Shown here: positions 54,825 through 64,000 of the stretch, in pieces
Numbering within the stretch: position 1 is the stretch's first letter
How the letters are laid out: every line of letters begins with the position of its first letter
DNA from: Undaria pinnatifida
Lineage: Eukaryota > Sar > Phaeophyceae > Laminariales > Alariaceae
Assembly (NCBI GenBank): GCA_012845835.1
Contig: JABAKD010000016.1
Coordinates: 20,977,196 to 21,041,195 of the forward strand
Length of the DNA stretch: 64,000 bases
Direction: 5' to 3'
Notes under the pieces: generated by a model
What the model saw: the letters and a program-made list of their open reading frames with translations, nothing else
Database searches by the model: none
Told to the model about the DNA's origin: nothing
Position numbers and translations under genes: made by a program

Positions 54825-55035
54825 GGCGTCGGTTTGGGTGGGATCGTGCCCCGCACCGAAAACACTGCTTTGGGTGGGCTCGTGCTCGGCACCGAAAGCA
54901 CTGCCTTGGGTGGGCTCGAGCCCCGCACCGGAAAACAGTGCCTTGGGTGGGCTCGTGCCCCGCGCCCCGCGCCGAAAGCACTGCCTTGGGTGGGCTCGTG
55001 CCCCGCACTGAACCTGCTGTCTTGGATGGGCTCCA
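54825..55035 (+). repeat. 39-bp-type tandem repeats in element B
   Basis: About five units of GGGTGGGCTCGTGCCCCGCA plus CCGAAAGCACTGCCTT (variants). The spacing is near 39 bp with one expanded unit. Confidence 0.75.
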
Positions 55036-56004
55036 CCTCACCTCTACCGATTTTCACGATTTTCGCACGCACGGGCCACGTATAAGGGTTGCCGGCCTTT
55101 CTGCTCCCCCGAGAAGATTCGTCGCTTGTGTATCCACCTCCGTCGCCACTGCCGAAGGCTGTGTCGACAGTCGGTCAATTTCACCTGCCACCGACCCCGT
55201 TTCCGCTTCGGTTATTGCCGTACCCATCGAGGGCGTCACGGGCTCCGCAGAAGCCCTGGCCGCAGCGAACGACCATCGCACTGTCGACTCTTCTATCAAA
55301 GAGTTCTACACAAGACATGGACTCCACCGCGACCACCGGTTCAACCGTGTCCGCCTCTGCCTCGCTTGGTACTCCAGCGCCCCCGTCGGCGACGCCGCTT
55401 TCGGACCGCATCTTAACTCGGACGCGCCGACGGACAGCGACAACAACTGGCAATGCACCCCTGCTGTAGTTCTTTGGACGACCCGGGGCCGATTAAACTT
55501 CTTCTCCCTCTGGCGCCCCAGATGATTTCGACGATGACCGTACAAGGTTCTTGGTATCTTCCGGTCTACGTCGATAGCGCCTTCCCGCAGGGAATGCAAC
55601 GTAGCCTAGATTAATGTCGAGGTGCGGCCGTGGCTGGTTGATTTTGAAGCCGCCGCCGCTCTTTGAGTGTTTTCCCTGTTTTTCAATATTATGAGGTTTG
55701 GGGTTCTTGTCCTTGGATTGTTTGTGGAGTTTCGAGCGTTTGAACTGGTTGTGGGGCGGTGCTTACCGCTTGTGTTTAGTCCTGCCGACCCCCCTGTCAG
55801 TGTCGGGCCAGGGTCCGGATAATCCCGCCGCTATTGGAGGCACAGGACTGCCGTGTTTTTTCGTGTTCTTTCAAATTCGCCCTGTTGACGCTCTTCTCAG
55901 CCCAGAGCCGGGGGGCGATCAGGGTACCCTGTTCGTCCATAATGCGGTACGGGGTTGTACGGGACTCTGTATTTATTTTTTACTTTTTTGTGTTGTATAA
56001 ATAT

Positions 56005-56244
56005 TTGTTCCACTTTTGCGGCTAAATACTTCACCCCCTCTCGGGGCTGTAGGCGGTGTCAGCTTCCATTCAACGTCTTTTTTGTTGCCTTATCTCTTCC
56101 CCCTCACCATTCCAGTCCTCCGCGTTGTTCCACTTTTGCGGCTAAATACTTCACCCCCTCGCGGGGCTGTAGGCGGTGTCAGCTTCCATTCAACGTCTTT
56201 TTTGTTGCCTTATCTCTTCCCCCTCACCATTCCAGTCCTCCGCG
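56005..56244 (+). repeat. 120-bp near-exact tandem duplication in element B
   Basis: Units 56,005-56,124 and 56,125-56,244 start TTGTTCCACTTTTGCGGC and end GTCCTCCGCG. I see one clear difference (CTCTCGGGGC versus CTCGCGGGGC). Element A has a single, more diverged unit in this place, so the duplication is specific to B and recent. Confidence 0.9.
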
Positions 56245-56604
56245 GGAGGGTTTTGGCTCGACTTCCCCCTTGTATTGACGTCTGTGTTCCCCTTCGCTTC
56301 GACAAGGGTTAGCCTTGCCATTGTTCCTTTTTCTGTGGTTTGTGTGCCGTAGAGCCTTCTCTGTCTCGCCCACCCCCCGCCACACCGGCGGTACGCGGCA
56401 GGCTTCCGATGGGTGGCTTGCCTTATTGTAGATCTGAGGTTCTTCCAGTTGCTATTCTTCGCGCTTTGCTGGCTTCATAGCCAGGCCGTTTCGAGGTGTG
56501 GGAGTGGGTGTTGAGGAGCCGCATCTTCGACCCATGGTTTAGAAGAACTGGAGTTTCTCCGAATGTCCCATATTTCTGCATATGCGGCTCCTCAGGGTGG
56601 GCTA

Positions 56605-56888
56605 GTGGTAAGGTACGGCCTTGAAAGGCCTCTATTTACCTGATTCGATAGGTAATTATGGGGGTTCGTATGGTAGGTTGGCGTTTTCTAATGAGGATAG
56701 TCAGGAAATGAAACCGAGGCATTGCGACTCGGTTCTCAGATGCGTTCCGGGCTCTGGCGGAACAAATAAAAACTGCTTCTCTACTACGTCTCAAGAGGCT
56801 AAGAAAGTTAGAAATCATCGAAGACTTGCTTAAAAGGCAGACCCGTAGGGGACACTCTGTGTCCCCGCCCCAATAACTTAACCGTTCA
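56605..56888 (+). repeat. 3' LTR of element B
   Basis: Follows CCTCAGGGTGGGCTA. Shares GGTAAGGTACGGC, TTTACCTGATTCGATAGGT and the CTGCTTCTCT block with the LTRs of element A, but is more diverged. Confidence 0.6.
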
Positions 56889-56989
56889 GCATTCACTCTC
56901 GCTTTTCGGCATTTTTTGCTCGTCGATTAGCATCGAATTTCACCACCTCGCGCTCTTCCGCTTTCGGCTGTCGGTTTTGACTAAAGATG

Positions 56990-57075
56990 CCTTTGTGGGG
57001 CTCGAACGTACTACCTCGACCTCAATAGTTACGCGGCATACTATTGAACCACCGGGGATGCCGGCTATGTCTGCA
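56990..57075 (-). mobile_element. tRNA-like SINE head
   Basis: In minus sense GGCATCCCCGGTGGTTCAAT and GTATGCCGCGTAACTATTG match the head of the SINE at 40,450, then a B-box-like GTTCGAGCCCC. The stems do not pair as in a true tRNA. Confidence 0.5.
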
Positions 57076-57159
57076 TCATGAGCAAAACATATAATGCTTT
57101 TTGGCAATACGCTAGGTATGAATTCCCGCATCTTTTGCGTGTACGATGATCCCTATACA

Positions 57160-60110
57160 TAACTTTATGTTTAAATTGACCTTCCCCACCCACCCTCTCT
57201 TTCCCCGCCACCCCCACCATCGCCTAGATCTATTATAGCATCACGCGCGTACAGTATGCTCCTATGTACGTATATGCGACCTAAAATTTTGGAAATTCCC
57301 CCGCTTTACCATCCAGCTCTCCTCCCACCGGTTACTTTACAACTTAGATTATATACATGATAAAGCAAGGCATTCCACAGCCGTCAAATCTTGTTCCCCT
57401 CAAAAACGGGTTTTTATAGTTTCCGTACACAGATTGATTAGCATCACCCTGTCGACCCTGGTACATACTACAGCAGTTCTAAGGGGAGTCGCCGACCTAT
57501 ATCCTCAATAAGGATACACAACCAGTAATACGCGCGATCGGAGTAACACAGATACGAAGTAGTTTGCTAATATGAGTCTGGAAAAAATCTTCGATCTCGC
57601 AGCTGGTTGGAGTGTGTATTTTACTATAAAAATTCAAGTGACGCCCCCTCCTTCCCCACACCCCACACGATCGCCTAGACCAAGCACCGCGCGGATAGCA
57701 AGCCCCCACATATGTGATTAATACGCGCGATCGGAGTATCACACGCAATGTTGCTTAGATGAGTTTCGACCAAATCCTTGATCTCATACTATACGTAGAT
57801 GGATGTATTTTAATATTGTATGTGACCAAAACCTCTTGAAAACCCTTTCCGCTTCCCCCCCCCCGCCCCCCTTTCCTTTATTTTTCCTCGTTCTCTCTTG
57901 CTCAAACGCCCCACCTAATATCGATATCCGCCGCAGTAATAAACACTCCCACGCCCTGGATATCGCCTCATCATCGTTTTAGAGCCGTCAATGCCGCTGC
58001 TGCAATTCCCATCCCCCCCCCGCCCCCAACGCCCCCTCGTTCCCCACCACCCGCACCATCGTCTAGACCCAGAACCACGCGCATAGCAAAACCCCTACAT
58101 CTACGCGACCTAAAGCCCCCCCCCCCCCCCCCGGCCACATTCCCCCCCCCCCTCCCCCACAAGAAGGAGTTATAGTTTCCACGCGCGAACTGAGCTGCCC
58201 CACCTGTCCCTGCCCCCCTTGTCCCCCTTCCGACCCCCTTGTGATCAAAATCAAGCCCCCACGTCCTCGAAGTCTCCGCCCTCCCCTCGCCGATTATTCG
58301 AGTTACAGGATTCACTTGATAAACAGGTACACTTCCCTCCACAGCTGTCAGATTTTTGTCCCCCTCAGAAACGAGTTTTATAGTTTCCGAGCACAGACTG
58401 CCTAACATCATCCTGTTGACCCTGATAGCTACACTGTAGTTGCAAGGGGAATCGCCGACTTATATCCTTAATGAGGACACGCAACTCGTAATACGCGCGA
58501 TCGGAGTATCACGCGCAGCTTGCAAATATGAGTTTCTACAAATTATTCGATCTCACAGCTGGAGTGTATTTTAATTTATTTTTTTGTCGAAACTCATATT
58601 TGCAAGCTGTGTGTGATACTCCGATCGCGCGTATTACGGGTTGTGTGTCCTCATTAAGGATATAGGTAAACCTTTATATTTCGATATTATTGCGACCTAT
58701 TGACCAGGGCCACAGTATTTCAAAAACTGAACATACACTCCAGCTGTGACATCGAATATTTTGTCGAAACTTATCTTTGCAAGCTCCGCGTGATGCTCCG
58801 ATCGCGCGTATTACGGGTTGTGTGTCCTCATTAAGGATATAGGTCAGCGACTCCCCTTGAAACTACAGTGTAGCTATCAGGGTCAACAGGGTGATGTTAG
58901 GCAGTCTGTGCGCGGAAACTATAAAACCCGTTTCTGAGGGGGACAAAAATCTGACAGCTGTGGAGGGAAATGTATCCGTTTATCAAGTGAATCCTGTAAG
59001 TCGCATAACCGGTGAGGGGAGGGCGGGGTTTTGAAGGACGTGGGGGCCTGGTTTTGATCAAAAGCGAGCGGGGTTGGAGGGGGGGGGGGGAGGGGGGGGG
59101 GGGCGGACGTGGCGGGCAATTTGCGCGTGGAAGCTATAAGTCCTTCAAAGGGATAAATCTGACGGTTTTGGGAGATAAAAAAAATGCACCCGTTTATCAT
59201 AGGGGGGGGGGATTGGGGCGGGGGTGGTGCGTGTGGGGCAGCTCAATCTGTGCGTGGAAACTATTCATCCTTTTAAGGGGATAAATGTGACCGTTTTGAA
59301 AAAAATGCATCAGTTTATCATGTATACCCTGGGGTAAGTCGTACAATCAGTGAATAGAGGGCGGAGTGTTCGAGGGGGTGGGGGTGGGATGGGGTGGGGG
59401 GGTGGGGAGGTGGGGGTTGGGGGCGGGGGGGAGGGGGGTGGGAGGGGTGAGGGGGGGGGGAGGGAAGGGCTTTAGGTGGAATAGATGTAGGGGTTCGTTA
59501 TACGTGTGGTGCTAGGTCTAGGCGATGGTGCGGGTGGTGGGGAAGAAGGGGGCGTTCGGGGCTGGGGGGGGGGGGGGGGGGAAGCAGCGGCATGGATGGC
59601 TCTAGAATGATAATGAGGTGATATACAGTGCGTAAGGTGTTTATTAATCTGGCGGATTTCGATATTGGGTGGGGCGTTTGAGGAAGGGAGAGCGAGAATG
59701 AGGGGGGGGGGGGGGTGACAGATTTTTTAGGAGTTTAGGTCACAAATAATATTCAAATACACTCTGGCTGTGAGATTAAAGATATGTAAGGGCTTGTTAT
59801 ACGCGTGGTGCTAGGTCTAGACGATCGTGCGGGTGGTGGGAAAAGACGGGGCGTTGAAGACGGGGGTTGAGGGGGGTGGGGGGAGAGAATGAAGACTACG
59901 TCATGGATGGTCAGACAGAAAATGACGTGATATCAACTGCGTAGAGGTGATTATTACTCTGGCCGATTTCGATTGTAAGTGGGTCGTTTGAACAAACTAG
60001 GTGGAAAAAAACAGAAAAAGGGGGGGGGGGGGGGAAGGGATTGGGGGAGGGGGGGGGGGGGAAGGGGTGCAGGTGTTTTGAACAAGAGGGGTCGGCTTAT
60101 TTGTAGTTGC
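57160..60110. repeat. 2.9-kb strand-asymmetric palindrome of F4 units
   Basis: Left of about 58,575 the plus strand is C-rich and F4 words run forward (CGCGCGATCGGAGTATCAC near 57,530, 57,730 and 58,500). To the right the strand is G-rich and the same words are inverted (GTGATACTCCGATCGCGCG near 58,615, a variant near 58,795). Outer words also mirror: ACCATCGTCTAGACCCAG...CACGCGC at 58,056 against GTGGTGCTAGGTCTAGGCGA at 59,507 and GTGGTGCTAGGTCTAGACGA at 59,807. Arms differ in length and spacing, so it grew by nested insertions or duplications. No coding potential; the glycine- or proline-rich frames are artefacts. Confidence 0.75.
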
Positions 60111-60120
60111 CATTATTTTC

Positions 60121-60276
60121 TGACATCTCTAATTAGAAGAAAGATATACGTATTGCCAAATACAGCAGGCGAGGTGATGTGGCCATTATGTAGTTAACAT
60201 CTTTTTCTTACATCGCTAGTTATATGAAAGAGATACGTATTGCCAAATACAACATGCGAGGTGATGTGGTCATTCG
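60121..60276. repeat. tandem duplication, about 87-bp period
   Basis: ACGTATTGCCAAATACA followed by GCGAGGTGATGTGG.CATT occurs twice, each preceded by ACATC.CTA.TTA and a GAAAGA stretch. Confidence 0.75.
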
Positions 60277-60449
60277 ATGTCACCGATATTGAGCACGAGA
60301 GGGAGAAATGCGAATCGTCAGTGTTTTGAAAGGAACGCTTGGTGTACACACGCTCCATTACGTTACCTCGTTAGTCATACTTCGTTTGGCATAGGTTGGG
60401 AGGCGATCATGCAGACAGACGTTATGTACGAAATCCCTTACGTAATGGG

Positions 60450-61090
60450 TTGTATTGTAGTATCATACTGTGTCACACCCCCATTCTCACTCCGTGTTTG
60501 AGCTATCGTATCATAGCATATCTTACAAACATACTATCATACTATCATACTAACGTACTAACATACTATCATACTATCATACTATCATACGATCATACTA
60601 TAACATTATCATACTATCATACTATCATAATATCATACTATCATACTATCATACTATCACACTATCATACTCTCATACTATCACACTATCATACTATCAT
60701 ACTATCACACTATCATACTATCATACTATCATACTCTCATACTAACACACTACCATACTATCATACTAACATGCTATCATGCTATCATACAAACATACTA
60801 CCATACTCTCGTATCATACTAACATGCTATCATACAAACATACTAACATACTACCATACTATTATACAAACATACTACCATACCAACATATTATCGTTCT
60901 AACATGCTATCATACTCACACGAATGACACTGTACCTCACGGCCGAAGATAATCTAGCAGTGTTTTGGCGCATCGCAGCTCATCGTCCCATTGCGGATGA
61001 ATATCGCAACATTAGAACTGCACGAGAGCTCAAGGTCGCAAAGGATCACGGGGGAGGTCACTCGACGAGTTGACACGAGCCACTGCCACT
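60450..61090 (-). mobile_element. MITE-1 copy expanded by a microsatellite
   Basis: Left inner words CACCCCCATTCTCACTCCGT and GTTTGAGCTATCG, and right inner words TGTTTTGGCGCATCGCAGCT, CATTGCGGATGAATATCG and GGTCACTCGACGAGTTGAC, match MITE-1 order. Between the subterminal site and the middle lies the octanucleotide array. Outer termini are decayed. Confidence 0.65.
60525..60915. repeat. (ACTATCAT)n microsatellite, about 390 bp
   Basis: An 8-bp unit ACTATCAT repeats with interruptions (ACTAACAT, ACTACCAT, ACTCTCAT). It starts in the GAGCTATCGTATCATAGC part of the host MITE-1. The 168-codon open frame through it (60,396-60,902) arises from the 8-bp period and is not a gene. Confidence 0.9.
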
Positions 61091-61542
61091 GCCAAAACAG
61101 TACCCCGAGGCGACAACCCGTGCAGCGCCCTTGACGTACTCTCGACCTACATTACTCGCAGAGGCACAGCCGATTATGCCTTTCGGATAAACATGCAAAT
61201 ATATATACGTATATGTATATCTGGTAGTTGTGTAAAGGACCAGGTTCCCAACAACACCGACATGCTCACTACGTGTTCACGGAAACCCCTCGGCGACGTG
61301 TCCCCTGGACATCGAGGAAGTCCAACATTTCCGCGTGATCTTCGATGACGTTACCCCGCCACCGAGAGATATAACAGTCCGGGGTATCCGTCTGGAAGTT
61401 GAGCTTAGGACCCCTCACGTGGGTGGACCTCCAGCGGTAGGACGGGCTGTACCAGCCCATGTACCCGCCGCTCTTATTTCGTCGCGTCTTGCTGTGTGAG
61501 CTAACTACCGAGCTCGCCCCGACTGAGGGTGTTTTCACATGG

Positions 61543-61829
61543 GACCATGGCTACGGTAGGGGGGGTACCCCCATTGTCACTACCGAGCTGGAGCCATTAC
61601 AACAGCTCGCGCGAGTGACTCGGTAAACTTCACTGAAAAAATACACACTAGGCGGTTGTTTCGGCGCAGTGTTGATGACAACTCCGTTGCGGATCGAGAT
61701 CGTCAAATTAAACAGTAAAAAAAAATCAAGACGGCAAGGAATAGAGGGGTTACTCGCGCGACTGACTCCGAGCCACTGCAAAAATATGCCACAAAAAAAA
61801 CAAACCCTTACGGTACCGTAGCCTGGGCC
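61543..61829 (-). mobile_element. MITE-1 copy
   Basis: It starts GACCATGGCTACGGTAGGGG and ends TACGGTACCGTAGCCTGGGC. Contains CAGCTCGCGCGAGTGACTCG and GGGTTACTCGCGCGACTGAC. Confidence 0.85.
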
Positions 61830-61834
61830 CATAG

Positions 61835-62320
61835 ATGGATACTCCGGCGCTTACCTTCTGCAGTAGGGGCGCCCGTAACGTCCGTGCAACAATTGGAACA
61901 TAGTGAATATCTTTTTGGTGTCGAGGCAGTTGATTCTTGTGAGGGGTTTGACATTAGACCTGTCGGGTCCGGCGCACCAATGTCTGAAAACGGTTCCCCT
62001 CCTGACTCCCCAGCATACGATGGGGGCGTGGAAGAAACTAAACTTTTTTTTCCACCACACAACAACAATGACACCCAAGACATGGAGTACGGAAAGTCTC
62101 CTCCTTCGGAGCAGCTATATCGGGGGCCGGAGTATCGTGGTCCTCGCGTCGACCACAACACGGCTCAAGGAAATCGTCGACCACCAGCCAGACTTGCCGA
62201 TGTCGGGCGCCATCACCTCGACTATCGGCTCGAACCGAGCTAATCATGGACCGTTTGGTGAGCATCACGAGTTTTGTGTCGAGTTCTGGGTCCGTTAACC
62301 AAGCTCCTCGTTTGTACACC
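61835..62320 (-). repeat. relative of the 38.2-kb foldback arm, interrupted
   Basis: Words GGCGCTTACCTTCTGCAGTA at 61,845 and CATGGACCGTTTGGTGAGCA at 62,245 match the two sides of the 38,467-38,690 arm (CGACGCTTACCGTCTGGAGT; CATGGATCGTCTGGTGAGCA), but the sequence between differs. The minus strand shares the peptide KLVMLTKRSM with KELVMLTRRSM there, so the repeat may derive from an unknown coding sequence. Confidence 0.45.
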
Positions 62321-62950
62321 ACTTTTTCTGCGCAAGCATCAGCTACCTCAGAGTCTACAGTTCCGGCTACGACCGATGTACGCCGTCTACCTTGTCTTTA
62401 CGTTGGCGCCGACGTCGAGATCGCGGAGATTCTTGCGCAGTATGGTCTTGTCGCTGGCGTGAAAACCAAAACACGTTAGTCCCAATGATGCAAAGAATGG
62501 TGACGCTCTAGCGTTCATATGTTTGTCTCTAAAATCTGCGATTACTCTGCCGTCATGCTGTACTTGGCAATCATCCGCTGGTACTATTAAATGGCGTGTA
62601 GCTCTAGCTGTTGCCTCAGACGAGACTTCTCGTGCTGTCGGAGATTTCTCCCCCTCGCAAAACTGAACAGAGCTCGGCGCGGCCCTCGATCTGCTGATGC
62701 CCTTACCTCTGTACAGGAATGCGCGACTAAAGTAACTACCGTCAAGCAGCGATCAAGCGAACCTGTCTCCGAATGCTCCCTGCGCTTGTGGACACTCAAT
62801 AACGTTTAGAGTCGGCGGTTGGACGCCAAACGAAGTGCTGTCTACCCTGGGCAGTGTTCTCTGTCACATTGGTTCAGCACGACCTTATATTCTGCATAAC
62901 CAGTGTCTCCAATTGCCCGATTAGCCGATCATTTCCTTCCGCGAAGACGG
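62321..62950. other. unassigned sequence left of the Copia fossil
   Basis: A plus frame (62,246-62,479) continues from the foldback-arm repeat. No family motif is visible, so it may be the 5' part of the Copia fossil or unrelated DNA. Confidence 0.25.
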
Positions 62951-64000
62951 CGTCCGCAACTGTCGCTATGATGGCGCTAGCCTCGCTAGAGGCACGGTCA
63001 GCGCATTGGTATTATTAGCCATCCCAACCGCCGCTCCGATGAACAGTTCCATCAAGCTGCCAACAAGAGGGGCAACCGCTCAACCCCCGGCACGCGCAGC
63101 CGGGGGCGCAGTGGTCGCGGTGCTCGGGGAGGCCGCGGCGGTGGTACTTGTGGAGGTGATCGTAGCGGCGGCGGTCGGGGTGACGGGTTCGTTGTGGGCG
63201 GGTCAGTGAACGCCGTCGCGCCGGCAACGCCGATGTTCAACCACCAGTGAACACCGCCGCGCCGGCAACGCCGATGTTCAACATCAGCTACGTGCCGCCA
63301 CCACCACAGATTCGGTCATCAGAGCTACAGCCACTGCCGCCGTCGCTTCAGCCCCCGCCGCCACCGTTACCGCCGTCTCAGAGCTCACCGATATCTTCAG
63401 CCGTCGCCCTGCCGCGACCGCACACGGAGCCGCAGCGGATGTCCGACCGTACCCGCTCGAAGACTGTGAAACCAAGCGACCAGGGGCTTCATCATAACGT
63501 CGGGCTCCGGTCCAGGATGAGCAAGAATGCGCCGCTGTCGATGGTGACTACGAATGGAGCCGTCGACGCCGGCCGCCGCAACAAGCCGCCGAGTTTTGGA
63601 GCCCACGGGCATCCGTCATTTTCCGTTGGGGACCGCGATGAGGCACCACCGGTTGGGGGGAACAGGGGGATCCCATGCGCTAAGGCGGCAATGCTCCCCA
63701 CTCGGGAGGACATCGAAGCGACCTTGGGCGACCAACGGCCGCCATACACACCGCCGGACTTGCCACACTGTTACGCCTCTGACCTCAAGGTACCAAGGAG
63801 CCACAAGGAGGCTACGCGATCGGAGCACGCTCATCTTTGGAAGGATTCGGCGGGGCGGGAATTTTATGGGCTGCTAGATGCGGGGACTTTTGAGCCGGCG
63901 TAGCAATCAGTGGAAAGCTACATCAATGCAATGTGGGTTTTTGATTGGAAAGCCGATGAGTACGGCTGGCCCACGAAAACCAAAGCGAGACTTGTAGCGC
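62950..64000 (+). mobile_element. Ty1/Copia LTR element fossil (element C), runs off the right edge
   Basis: A Gly/Arg-rich gag-like stretch (about 63,040-63,210) is followed by a Pro-rich linker (63,247-63,700). Then comes the segment just before Copia reverse transcriptase (SEHAHLWKDSAGREFYGLLD near 63,810-63,870) and the start of RT itself (INAMWVFDWKADEYGWPTKT near 63,925-63,985). A 44-bp-type near repeat (GCGCCGGCAACGCCGATGTT) occurs at about 63,220 and 63,260. It is broken; the rest lies outside the window, so ends and age cannot be judged. Confidence 0.8.

Larger units (their letters stand above)
54265..56888 (+). mobile_element. Ty3/gypsy-like LTR element fossil (element B), 3' part
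   Basis: Colinear with 34,190-37,615 of element A: the sequence before RNase H, RNase H end (about 54,400-54,700), GLGGLVPRTE-type repeats (54,825-55,035), the Ser/Thr/Pro-rich tail, the 3' non-coding region and an LTR at 56,605-56,888. The gag and NADAR-like parts and a left LTR are not present here. It is broken, with many breaks, and of similar or greater age than element A. It supplies the uninterrupted version of the site where a MITE-1 entered element A (36,610). Confidence 0.75.

Noticed and set aside
56990-57075. A tRNA gene on the minus strand
   Set aside because: The head resembles a tRNA, but the 7-bp acceptor ends do not pair and the T-stem is broken.
57971-58411. Gly-rich minus-strand open frame over the C-rich arm
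   Set aside because: Simple G/C-rich sequence avoids stop codons; there is no non-repetitive protein segment.
60396-60902. A 168-codon open frame with a Tyr/His/Ser-rich repeat
   Set aside because: It is the reading of an 8-bp microsatellite, open in frame only because the unit contains no stop in that phase.

Overview
The window is a gene-poor, repeat-crowded piece of a eukaryotic nuclear genome. Mixed base composition, long poly-G/poly-C tracts, spliced genes, APE-type LINEs, tRNA-derived SINEs, Ty3/gypsy and Copia fossils and many short inverted-repeat elements all fit this. The style of the LINE, the gypsy-like element and a FNIP/LRR-like gene fragment resembles, from memory, brown algae (stramenopiles). 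That placement is inference and was not searched.

Layout. 3-158 is the last coding stretch of an unrecognised plus-strand gene. 159-7,090 holds no gene I can support. 8,829-20,238 (minus) is the one host gene I can assemble with confidence: four exons with matching phases and GT-AG junctions, encoding a signal-anchored, fucosyltransferase-like protein of about 539 residues with an HVRMGDR motif. Its three large introns and 3' flank are packed with short inverted-repeat elements, and fragments of its own exon borders are duplicated nearby. 20.6-29.1 kb is a nest of the same elements plus a decayed FNIP/LRR-like fragment. 29,430-37,615 is a Ty3/gypsy-like LTR fossil with a zinc-knuckle gag and RNase H end; between them sits a NADAR (YbiA/DUF1768-like) domain, which is unexpected cargo. 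37.6-50.1 kb is non-coding and rich in foldbacks, SINEs and a dispersed family here called F5. 50.1-53.7 kb is a minus-strand APE-type LINE. 54,265-56,888 is a second, shorter relative of the gypsy-like fossil. 57.2-60.1 kb is a large strand-asymmetric palindrome (C-rich left arm, G-rich right arm). 60.4-61.8 kb holds two more inverted-repeat elements, one swollen by an octanucleotide microsatellite. The right edge runs into a Copia fossil.

Three short inverted-repeat families (called MITE-1, -2 and -3 here) recur about 30 times. Their termini differ, but all share the core CTACGRTAG, so one transposase may have moved all three. MITE-1 also has near-palindromic TCACTCGCGCGAGTGA sites just inside both ends. 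No transposase gene for them is visible. The elements are nested in one another: a LINE in a MITE, MITEs in the LTR fossil, a microsatellite in a MITE. This gives a relative order of events.
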